From assembly GCA_964477445.1 (NCBI GenBank), contig CAYZED010000028.1:1-31655 (forward strand): DNA of 31,655 nt, given 5' to 3'. The stretch comes from CAYZED01 sp964477445. GTDB lineage: Bacteria; Bacillota; Clostridia; Lutisporales; Lutisporaceae. Both the position numbers and the translations under genes were made by a program. Shown in pieces: positions 1 to 6,127 of this stretch (within the stretch, counting starts at the first letter, position 1; every line of letters begins with the position of its first letter). Below the pieces are notes generated by a model. The model was given only the letters and a program-made list of their open reading frames with translations, was not told where the DNA came from and searched no databases.

Positions 1-148
1 CACGATGTGCTTCGCTCAACTCTTCGACTGTAAAGTTTTGCATATTCAAACCTCCACTTACGTTCATTTCTTGTGCATGTATATTGGGTAGAATAACTCG
101 GAATGCACCTTCAACACTTTCAAATTTTGGCTGAGTGAGCGATTGTTT
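1..148 (-). pseudogene. C-terminal fragment of an AlbA_2/RecG-like ATP-binding protein, cut by window edge
   Basis: A minus-strand frame is open from 148 to the window edge after an in-frame TGA at 149-151. It reads QPKFESVEGAFRVILPN and then continues into MQNFTVEELSEAHR. The pattern of a proline, a P-x-F-E stretch and a hydrophobic FRVxL strand resembles the C-terminal end of AlbA_2-domain (divergent AAA-4, RecG-C-like) putative transcription or ATP-binding proteins; this is recognition by eye. No start codon lies near its 5' end and the rest of such a protein (over 300 residues) is missing, so it looks like a decayed remnant behind the ATPase gene. An alternative is that a real gene starts at the ATG at 43-41, which has a GGAGG seven bases upstream, and continues off the left edge. 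Confidence 0.45.
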
Positions 149-170
149 TCAAAAGATTCTCTAAGTGGGG

Positions 171-1541
171 TCATTCGTCATCACCCACCTTGTCCGAAAA
201 TTTTTTCAGCACTGGCACTGCACCATATCTGCCTTCCAAGTATGCCTTGCTCAATTTTTTGTCATAACGTTCTTTGAAACGATCCAGCGAATAAAGGTGT
301 GAAACATTATCTTTATTTCTTTCTACAAACCATATTTCATCTCGTCTTAATAACTCTTGATCCATAATGGTTGATTCATGAGTTGTAAAGATAAGCTGGG
401 TATTATTCTCTTTTAAATGCTCAAAAAAGAGTTCTAAGAACCTATATGTCAGCTTTGGATGCAAGCTTCGCTCTAGTTCATCAATCACATAAATCTTATT
501 CTTTTCATTGCTAATTAAAATATCTAGCAGGTCAAATAATCGCCTTGTCCCATCGGACTCTTCTGAGAATTCAAAGTCACTGAATGAATTACCATGTTCA
601 AGCATAATAGTTGTAATAACTGGTTCTTCTCCCTTAGCTCCCGTTATGTTATAGAAAGCTGTGTTCGTTCTTAGTGACATCATAGTCTTCATATTATCTG
701 CAGTGTCTTCAAGCTTGTTTTTAAAAGATTGCAAAATATCTTCGGCTATTTTAGTAGGTATTTTATTTTTCAAATCAGCTACTGATATCTCTTCAATTTT
801 AACTTTTGAGATTCCTGTATCGAACAGTTCAATGATTTCATTGATTTTTTCACTGCCACCATCACCATAAAAGTATTCAAAATTGGTAATAGGTTGGTCT
901 GGGAATATCGTTATAAGATCCTCCTCAAACCATTCAAAAACATCCCTGAAGAAGGTCAGTTTCGATTCCTTATTCATCTTCTTATTTCGATTCATTTCTC
1001 TAATAAATAGGCCTGTATTATTATCTTCAAAATCAAGTTTATAGGTTTTAAAACGCATGGTATCTATCTCATCAAGCGTGAGATTTTCACCTAGTTCAAG
1101 TCTGTTAGTGTCAGTCTCTCTCTCAAAAAGCATGGTCTGAGTATTCTTTCCTGGCAATAGTTCATAAAGCCACTCGGATTTTATAATTTGTTCACTCATT
1201 AAAAGACTAAACCCATAAGCATAAAACTTGCCACTCTTATAGATTTCAAATTCAAATTTGCTTTCTTTCTCTTGATTTTCAGAGAAAACTCTACAGTACA
1301 TTTTGCTGGCTTCCATAGGAATTTTCTTTGTAATTAAATGTTTTGCGAATCTGATTGCATCTATGATATTCGTTTTACCCGAAGCATTAGCACCGTATAT
1401 GGTTGCATTGCGAAGCACAGACACCTTATTAAAAGAAATCACATGATCTTTATTTGTCTTAAGTTTTTTAGCCGGAATCATTACAAGTTCTTGTCTATCA
1501 TTGAAGGATTTGAAGTTTTCAACACTGAATCTAATAAGCAT
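171..1541 (-). CDS. AAA15-family ATPase (COG1106-like, RloA/abortive-infection type)
   Basis: The 456-residue protein has the layout of SMC/ABC-like AAA15 ATPases found in defence loci. It opens with an FKSF strand near the N terminus, followed by a Walker A motif GANASGKT (residues 50-57). A long alpha-helical insertion occupies the middle. A signature-like segment SDGTRRLFDLL, a Walker B IYVIDELERSLHP and an FTTHES H-loop lie in the last quarter. Family knowledge suggests ATP-driven sensing or nuclease control, often with a partner gene such as RloB. No RloB is visible here; downstream is only the short decayed fragment. The ATG at 1541 has an AAGGAGG-type ribosome site. Transcription should start from the consensus promoter at 1590-1618, which is flanked by two identical palindromes. 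The substrate and the phage target are unknown. Confidence 0.8.
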   Translation of the reverse strand: MLIRFSVENFKSFNDRQELVMIPAKKLKTNKDHVISFNKVSVLRNATIYGANASGKTNIIDAIRFAKHLITKKIPMEASKMYCRVFSENQEKESKFEFEIYKSGKFYAYGFSLLMSEQIIKSEWLYELLPGKNTQTMLFERETDTNRLELGENLTLDEIDTMRFKTYKLDFEDNNTGLFIREMNRNKKMNKESKLTFFRDVFEWFEEDLITIFPDQPITNFEYFYGDGGSEKINEIIELFDTGISKVKIEEISVADLKNKIPTKIAEDILQSFKNKLEDTADNMKTMMSLRTNTAFYNITGAKGEEPVITTIMLEHGNSFSDFEFSEESDGTRRLFDLLDILISNEKNKIYVIDELERSLHPKLTYRFLELFFEHLKENNTQLIFTTHESTIMDQELLRRDEIWFVERNKDNVSHLYSLDRFKERYDKKLSKAYLEGRYGAVPVLKKFSDKVGDDE

Positions 1542-1556
1542 AACGCATACCTCCTT

Positions 1557-1647
1557 AAGAGATTTTTTCTCTTTATTATTGTTGTATTTATTATAAACCC
1601 ATTTTATTCAACTGTCAAAGTTAAAGAGATTTTTTCTCTTTATTATT
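1557..1647. repeat. Two identical 24-bp direct repeats, each holding a 17-bp palindrome
   Basis: The palindrome AAGAGATTTTTTCTCTT occurs at 1557-1573 and again at 1624-1640, each followed by TATTATT, giving a 24-bp exact repeat 67 bases apart. One copy lies in the leader of the ATPase gene just before its ribosome site. The other lies directly upstream of the -35 box. The placement suggests paired operators around the promoter, possibly with DNA looping. The protein that would bind is not identified. Confidence 0.75.
1590..1618 (-). promoter_or_regulatory. Consensus sigma-A promoter for the AAA15 ATPase gene
   Basis: On the minus strand TTGACA (1618-1613) and TATAAT (1595-1590) are both perfect and are separated by exactly 17 bases. 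The start would fall near 1583, about 40 bases before the ATG at 1541. Such a strong promoter for a defence-type ATPase implies tight repression, which agrees with the flanking palindromes. Confidence 0.8.
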
Positions 1648-1772
1648 CATGCCAATAAAAAAAGACTTGTGAATCAATATTCTAATACTGACTGCTAAAG
1701 TCTTCTACAAATTTGTATTATACTTGAGTTTTATCACATATCTCGTTGATTTTATTATTTATATAATAATTA
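1641..1772. other. Intergenic spacer between the divergent ATPase and toxin genes
   Basis: I find no open frame with a ribosome site here, and in particular no small antitoxin gene ahead of the toxin: the one ATG at 1649 meets a TGA after seven codons. The only structure seen is a pair of 7-bp inverted arms, AAGACTT (1662-1668) and AAGTCTT (1698-1704), with a 29-base loop. Its meaning is unclear. Confidence 0.5.
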
Positions 1773-1801
1773 TTGTCAAAAATTGAAAATTAAAGTATAA
1801 T
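1773..1801 (+). promoter_or_regulatory. Sigma-A promoter for the MazF-like gene
   Basis: TTGTCA (1773-1778) and TATAAT (1796-1801) are separated by 17 bases. The start is predicted near 1808, giving a leader of about 20 bases before the TTG start codon at 1827. Confidence 0.65.
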
Positions 1802-1826
1802 TAACGTATCTGAAAGAGGTGAGAAA

Positions 1827-2441
1827 TTGAGATTTAGTGATATAAAAGTAGGAAATATTTATAATGTGATTTTCGATCCCGTTAGGGGTTGTGAATTTAA
1901 TAGCAGGCATTTGGCCTTAGTTTTGAAGAAAAATAATGATAATAACACTTATATTGTAATGCCATTAACGACTGCCCCCAGTGGCGCCGGTGTGAACAAA
2001 ATCGAGCTTGGGCCAATTAATTCATTACCAACATCCTTGAAAGGGAATCGTACATACGCTGTTTTTAACCAAATCCGAACAGTTAACGCAAGCCGATTTA
2101 TTGCATTGAAAGAAGGCGGCGATATTATCGAATGCCCAATTGAACATTGTGTATTTTTGGAATTATTACTGCTGGGTATAAAGGAAATACTATATGGTGT
2201 TTCGCAGGATGAAAAAATTGCAATTCTAAAAAATGCATACGAAGATGAACGTGTCATAAAAGCGAAAGATTTAGCATATTCTATTAAGGACTTTCAGAAA
2301 TCAATCGCTGAAAATGAAGAAGAAATCTCTAGTTTAAAGCATGAGATTAAAGCAATACTGCAAGGTATATCCTTTTCTTTAGAAAAAAAGTATTTAGATG
2401 ATGGTATACAAAGTATATTCGATGATGCCACAAATCAATGA
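1827..2441 (+). CDS. PemK/MazF-fold toxin-like protein with C-terminal coiled coil
   Basis: The protein has 204 residues and starts with TTG at 1827, chosen because AGAGGTGAG sits just upstream. Residues 1-118 match the MazF/PemK barrel: VGNIYNVIFDPVRG at 8-21, R27 followed by a LVL strand, MPLTT at 45-49 and NQIRTV at 81-86, where R84 and T85 occupy the usual catalytic region. Characterised members cut mRNA as endoribonucleases. The C-terminal 80 residues form a charged helical or coiled-coil tail (about 140-185) that is absent from the roughly 110-residue MazF proteins. No protein antitoxin gene precedes or follows it. Instead a hairpin-array RNA follows within 50 bases, so neutralisation by RNA is a possibility. 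Another option is that the tail acts as a built-in regulator. Toxicity has not been shown. Confidence 0.75.
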   Translation: MRFSDIKVGNIYNVIFDPVRGCEFNSRHLALVLKKNNDNNTYIVMPLTTAPSGAGVNKIELGPINSLPTSLKGNRTYAVFNQIRTVNASRFIALKEGGDIIECPIEHCVFLELLLLGIKEILYGVSQDEKIAILKNAYEDERVIKAKDLAYSIKDFQKSIAENEEEISSLKHEIKAILQGISFSLEKKYLDDGIQSIFDDATNQ

Positions 2442-2451
2442 AAGTATAGTC

Positions 2452-2480
2452 TTGTAATCAGAGAAAATGTATGCTAAAAT
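2452..2480 (+). promoter_or_regulatory. Promoter for the hairpin-array RNA
   Basis: TTGTAA (2452-2457) and TAAAAT (2475-2480) are separated by 17 bases, with a TG two bases before the -10 box resembling an extended -10. The predicted start near 2487 lies six bases before the first hairpin, which suggests that the RNA is made independently of the toxin message. Confidence 0.6.
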
Positions 2481-2486
2481 TAAATC

Positions 2487-2630
2487 AAGAAAAGAGCGAG
2501 AAGCTCTGACAAAGAACTGTGGGTATAGACTCCCAACAAAGAAGAATGGAGCTAACAGCTCCGACAAAGAGTGATAGGGCTTAAATGCCCAACTAAATAA
2601 GAAGCAAGTCGAAAGGCTTGCTTCTTTGTT
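2487..2630 (+). ncRNA. Small RNA of four about 28-nt hairpin repeats plus terminator; candidate RNA antitoxin
   Basis: Four short stems follow one another with a period of 27-28 bases: AGAGC/GCTCT (2493-2507), TGGG/CCCA (2520-2535), GGAGC/GCTCC (2548-2562) and GGGC/GCCC (2577-2590). The stem sequences differ but each stays paired. The linkers after them are similar: GACAAAGAAC, ACAAAGAAG, GACAAAGAG and AACTAAATAAG. A terminator stem closes the array. Paired stems with changing sequence and constant linkers suggest selection on RNA structure. The RNA has its own promoter and terminator and no open frame. Its position after a MazF-fold gene recalls type III antitoxin repeats (ToxI, AntiQ), although those lie upstream of the toxin. 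The sequence shows the structure; the function is inference. I recognise no named RNA family. Confidence 0.65.
2601..2630 (+). terminator. Intrinsic terminator of the hairpin RNA
   Basis: GAAGCAAG (2601-2608) pairs perfectly with CTTGCTTC (2617-2624) across an 8-base loop, followed by a T-rich TTTGTTATTGT tract. It lies between the plus-strand toxin/RNA unit and the end of the convergent Fic gene and may serve both directions. Confidence 0.8.
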
Positions 2631-2642
2631 ATTGTCAATTTC

Positions 2643-3530
2643 TCAGTCGGTTATATCGCTTTCCTGCTCGTAATAGTATGAATAATCTATGCCTTTCATA
2701 TACATTTCACGATCGTCTATCTTATCTGTCAAAGCCGACCTTAACAACGATTTAATCATAGTGGAATCTAAAACGCTTTTTTCCATAGCGGTGTGATAGT
2801 CTTTTTTGTTAATTTTGCTCCAATCAACACACAATTTCATGTTCTTCTTCAAAATAAGATCAAGCCAAATGCGCGTACTTCTGCCATTCCCCTCCATAAA
2901 CGGGTGTGCCACATTCATCTCCACATATTTATCCGCAATTTCATCAAAAGTTCTTTCGGGCATTTTTTCGATGCTCTTTAGCGTATTCGTTAAAAAGTTC
3001 ACCATTGCAAATTGGAATCCACCCTTAGCAATATTTCGTGTTCTGATTTGTCCAGCAAAATCATAAAGCCCTCCAAATAAATAACCGTGAATCTGCTGCA
3101 AGCCTTTAACGGTGCCCACTTCTATTGTGTCAAACAAGGAGCTGTCGAATAAAGCGTACGCCTTAGATTTGCTTTTTCCGTCAATAGTTTCATCGCTGTA
3201 AGTAAACCATTCGATAAAGCGATTTGCCTGCTCGCTTGGAAAACTTTTCCCAAGTTCAATAATGCCATCATAATCAAGGACATTGGCCGCTCGTTTTTTA
3301 CCATCCGGTGCTGTGAATTTGAACTGGGTAGTCATACTACCCAGTTGATTATTCTCGCTTTTCAATTTTGCCTTGAGATACTTCCAATAGTTTCTGTTTT
3401 TTTCATAGTCATCAACGCCACGCAAAACGCCTATGATATCAACAACCGAAAACCACCATTTGGATTTTTCATCGTCCCAAACAGCTCGAACTTCTTTATC
3501 ATCAAAAAAACGAATAGATATTTTTCTAAT
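2643..3530 (-). CDS. Bro-N domain fused to Fic/Doc AMP-transferase domain; start unclear
   Basis: The C-terminal half carries the Fic core HPFMEGNGRSTR, whose histidine transfers AMP (or another nucleotide) to protein hydroxyls in characterised members. It is preceded by the typical QIHGYLFGGLYDFAGQIR helices. The N-terminal part matches Bro-N/antirepressor-like domains: VRAVWDDEKSKWWFSVVDI followed by NYWKYLKAKL and a DYDGIIELGKSFPSE stretch. The first ATG, GTG or TTG in frame is the TTG at 3425, but the homologous Bro-N sequence continues in frame to 3530, where a TAG (3533-3531) stops it. A GTG (3539-3537) lies two codons before that TAG. Either a nonsense mutation hit codon 3, or translation starts at the ATT at 3530 behind GGGGTGA. 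It runs convergent to the toxin and hairpin-RNA unit and sits 34 bases after alr. Confidence 0.8.
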   Translation of the reverse strand: MRKISIRFFDDKEVRAVWDDEKSKWWFSVVDIIGVLRGVDDYEKNRNYWKYLKAKLKSENNQLGSMTTQFKFTAPDGKKRAANVLDYDGIIELGKSFPSEQANRFIEWFTYSDETIDGKSKSKAYALFDSSLFDTIEVGTVKGLQQIHGYLFGGLYDFAGQIRTRNIAKGGFQFAMVNFLTNTLKSIEKMPERTFDEIADKYVEMNVAHPFMEGNGRSTRIWLDLILKKNMKLCVDWSKINKKDYHTAMEKSVLDSTMIKSLLRSALTDKIDDREMYMKGIDYSYYYEQESDITD

Positions 3531-3564
3531 CTAAATCACCCCATCATATCAATTAGGCTTTTGA

Positions 3565-4737
3565 TTACAGCAGATAATTCACATAATCCACTATTTTGCC
3601 ATCTTTAATATATACTCTAGGAACTCTTCTGTTAATAGCACAAACTATTTCGTAGTTAATAGTTCCTATCGCATCGGCCAGCTCATCTATGTGAATCATT
3701 TCTTCTCCCTGCGATCCAAATAGTACGACTTCATCTCCAACTTTAACATCATCTATTCCGGTAACATCAATCATGCATTGATCCATACAGATTTTGCCCA
3801 CTACGGGTACCCTTTTCCCATGAACTAATGCTTCGGCAATATTTGAAAGAGATCTAAACAAACCATCTGCGTACCCTATTGGAAGGCTTGCAATTACGGT
3901 TTTTCCTCTGGCAACGAATTTCCTTGAATAACCCACACTGTCGCCTTTACTAATTTCTTTTACATTAGTTATTTTTGTCTTTAACGTCATAACTTGTTTT
4001 AAGTTAACATTCTGAAGTATAACTTCTCTTGATGGTAGCAAACCATAAAGCATAATTCCAGGTCTGACCATATCAAGATGCATAGTTGGCAAATCAATAA
4101 TAGTTGCGCTATTTGCTACATGCCTTACATTTGGTTTTATTCCTTCTTTTTCTAACTGGTACAATACTCTCTCGAATTTTTCAAACTGTTGAATGGTATA
4201 CGCCTTATCACTTTCATCAGCGGACGCAAAATGTGTAAACAAACCCTCAAAAACAATAGATGGCAAAGAAATAATTTCTTTGATTTTGTCAATAACTAAG
4301 TGATTAGGTAAAAATCCTATTCTACCCATGCCAGTGTCAATTTTTATATGAACTTTCGCTTTTTTCCCTTGTTTAATGGCTTCATCTGATAAAGCCTTGG
4401 CTAAATCAATAGAAAAAACAGTTTGTTCTATATCGTATTCTATTATTTCTGAGGCTCTTGATGGATCTGTATAACCAAGCACAAAAATAGGAACCTTGAA
4501 ACCTGCTTCTCTCAGTTCAATCGCCTCATCCAAAATTGCTACAGCAATAACTTCCGCACCATTTTCAAGTAAAATAGGCGCGATTTTAACCGCACCATGT
4601 CCATATCCATTTGCCTTGATTACGGCTGCAATTTTAACCCCTGGTTTTGTGAGCCTTCTAACTTCTTGAATATTATTCGCTAAATTATCAAGATCGATCT
4701 CCACCCACGCTGATCTAATTTGTTTCAAGTCAAACAT
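3565..4737 (-). CDS. alr: Alanine racemase
   Basis: This is a cytoplasmic PLP enzyme that interconverts L- and D-alanine for peptidoglycan. The 390-residue length fits the family. The PLP lysine is K41 in AVIKANGYGHG and the second catalytic base is Y270 in VGYSRKF. The barrel segment KIDTGMGRIGF (132-142) and the C-terminal KICMDQCMIDVT strand are also present. The ATG at 4737 has CCGGAGG upstream. It lies 79 bases after acpS on the same strand, a common alr-acpS pairing in Firmicutes, so the two may be one transcript. No missing residues were noticed. Confidence 0.95.
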   Translation of the reverse strand: MFDLKQIRSAWVEIDLDNLANNIQEVRRLTKPGVKIAAVIKANGYGHGAVKIAPILLENGAEVIAVAILDEAIELREAGFKVPIFVLGYTDPSRASEIIEYDIEQTVFSIDLAKALSDEAIKQGKKAKVHIKIDTGMGRIGFLPNHLVIDKIKEIISLPSIVFEGLFTHFASADESDKAYTIQQFEKFERVLYQLEKEGIKPNVRHVANSATIIDLPTMHLDMVRPGIMLYGLLPSREVILQNVNLKQVMTLKTKITNVKEISKGDSVGYSRKFVARGKTVIASLPIGYADGLFRSLSNIAEALVHGKRVPVVGKICMDQCMIDVTGIDDVKVGDEVVLFGSQGEEMIHIDELADAIGTINYEIVCAINRRVPRVYIKDGKIVDYVNYLL

Positions 4738-4816
4738 CCTTTTTCCTCCGGTTTTTTGTTTTAATTTATTATTATATTTTTATTATTATGTTTTTATAAC
4801 CGCAAATTAATAAAAT

Positions 4817-5263
4817 CTAGTGTATGCTATTTCGCTCAAACGCATTCTCGCTATTTAGTAACTCCTCGATCATTTCACCCTCACGCTCTAGCGAAATTTC
4901 CGCTACAGCCGTCGCCGTTGCAAAATTCTTAGAATGCGAAATAGAAATATGCACTTCTCCAATTCCGTTTGCTATTATAAATTCCTTTATAGCTCCCGAA
5001 AATCTTACGATTGGTTTCCCGATTTTTAATCGAACGATTTCGATGTCTTTCCATGTAAATCCCCTAAGTCCAGTTCCTATTGACTTAAGCACAGCTTCCT
5101 TAGCAGCAAAGCCAGCAGCTATACTCTCAGGTTTCATTTTTTTTAATAAGTAATAGTTATTCTCATGTTTTGTGAACATTCTGTCCATAAACTTTTCATT
5201 TTTTCTTATGGCTGCTCTAATTCTGTCAATCTCTACTATATCTGTCCCAATACCAAAAATCAT
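4817..5263 (-). CDS. acpS: Holo-[acyl-carrier-protein] synthase
   Basis: The enzyme transfers 4'-phosphopantetheine from CoA to the serine of acyl carrier protein. MIFGIGTDIVEIDRI opens the protein with the Mg-binding D8, and E56 in FAAKEAVLKSIGTG is the second metal ligand. HISISHSKNFATATAVAE is the usual C-terminal strand. The ATG at 5263 is preferred over the TTG one codon earlier because family members start with MI(F/V)GIG and because it forms a TGATG overlap with the upstream gene's stop, preceded by GAAGGTGA. The protein is 148 residues, about 25 longer than usual, owing to an acidic C-terminal tail. The overlap implies translational coupling to the coiled-coil gene upstream. Confidence 0.93.
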   Translation of the reverse strand: MIFGIGTDIVEIDRIRAAIRKNEKFMDRMFTKHENNYYLLKKMKPESIAAGFAAKEAVLKSIGTGLRGFTWKDIEIVRLKIGKPIVRFSGAIKEFIIANGIGEVHISISHSKNFATATAVAEISLEREGEMIEELLNSENAFERNSIH

Positions 5264-6033
5264 CAAGTCACCTTCTTTAAAAAGCCTTCCGGTAAATTTT
5301 TTTCGAGTTTTTCCATTTCATCGTTTCCAAGCCAAGTATGCATTAAGTAATAAAGCTTCTGAGCTTTTTCCTGCGTATCTACTTTTAGCTTAATCAGCTC
5401 CGAGAGTCTTGTTCTGAGTGCCAAAACTTCTTCTTGATATTCGTCATTTTCAATTTTGCATATCGCGACTAGATCTAGCCCCCTATTAACCGTAGCTTTT
5501 AAGAGTTCCGTGTTTTTTTCGTTAATATTATTCGGTATTTCTTCTAATTCTTCCATCAAAAAAGGCAAAGATTCATTTATTTCTTCAATTNNNNNNNNNN
5601 CTCATGATCGACGGACGTGTCAGATTATGGGCACCCGGAACAAACGATGTTCTCCAGGATCTTTCTGCTCTTCCAAACGTGGATATTAAGTATTACAACG
5701 ATATTCCGAAGCAATTTCTTTCTCTGTTTCATCCATAACAAGGTCAGCTCCTGGAGTAGAGTTCTCATGGATTTCTTTTGATACATACAAAATTTTGCGC
5801 ATAAGAGTTCTTTTTCTACCATCTAGCTCAGCAATTTCTTTTTCCAGTTCTTTTTCTCGTCTAAAAACTGCTTCAAGATTTTTCTTAGCGGCTAGCATAT
5901 CGTCATCCATATTCTCGGAAAAATTCTGTAGCCATTCAGGTGTGTATATCAATATTGGAATTTTGTTCTTTTTAACAATATTGTCTTTGAAATCAATTTT
6001 CTTATTTTCTCTTTTTGCAAAAAGCTTATTCAC
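5263..6033 (-). CDS. Uncharacterised coiled-coil protein, broken by an assembly gap
   Basis: The 5' part starts with GTG at 6033 behind AGAGGTGAT and reads MNKLFAKRENKK. A PILIYTPEWLQNF segment follows, then a charged helix (about residues 45-85) with coiled-coil character, ending near EIASEY. The 3' part, after the N run, is open from 5590 to the stop at 5263 and is also helical: EEVLALRTRLSELIKLKVD, then YYLMHTWLGNDEMEKL. Both parts are in the same direction and in the expected order, so I treat them as one gene of more than 220 residues. The bases between about 5601 and 5705 do not fit this gene. No family is recognised. The stop overlaps the acpS start, so the gene is probably co-expressed with acpS and alr. 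Confidence 0.6.
5591..5600. other. Scaffold gap (10 Ns)
   Basis: A run of ten Ns of unknown true length inside the coiled-coil gene. The sequence on its right side does not continue the gene. Confidence 0.95.
5601..5705 (+). other. Non-matching contig-end segment with protein-like plus-strand frame
   Basis: Just right of the gap, about 100 bases of higher GC interrupt the minus-strand gene. On the plus strand they read smoothly as LMIDGRVRLWAPGTND and then ALPNVDIKYYNDIP, which looks like part of a real protein that I cannot place. On the minus strand the reading frame ends at once (YRCNT, stop). The most likely explanation is a chimeric contig end or misassembly rather than biology. Confidence 0.45.
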
Positions 6034-6127
6034 TATTCAATCACCTCTATCCATTTAAACCCAGGTTTAATTCATAAAACTGTGCCTTAATTATGTCTTA
6101 TCGGCTCCAAAAACATCTACTCCAAAT

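Noticed and set aside
63..174. Short minus-strand frame (MTPLRESFENN) overlapping the ATPase stop by ATGA
   Set aside because: The overlap looks like coupling, but the frame ends after 36 codons and the neighbouring frame carries the protein-like sequence; a frameshifted remnant is more likely.
1338..1658. Plus-strand frame across the ATPase start and promoter
   Set aside because: It is a shadow of the ATPase gene running through its promoter repeats, with no ribosome site or domain.
2493..2624. CRISPR-like or Csr/Rsm-sponge RNA reading of the hairpin array
   Set aside because: The 28-nt units contain differing stems rather than constant repeats with variable spacers, and the loops lack the GGA motif expected for CsrA binding.
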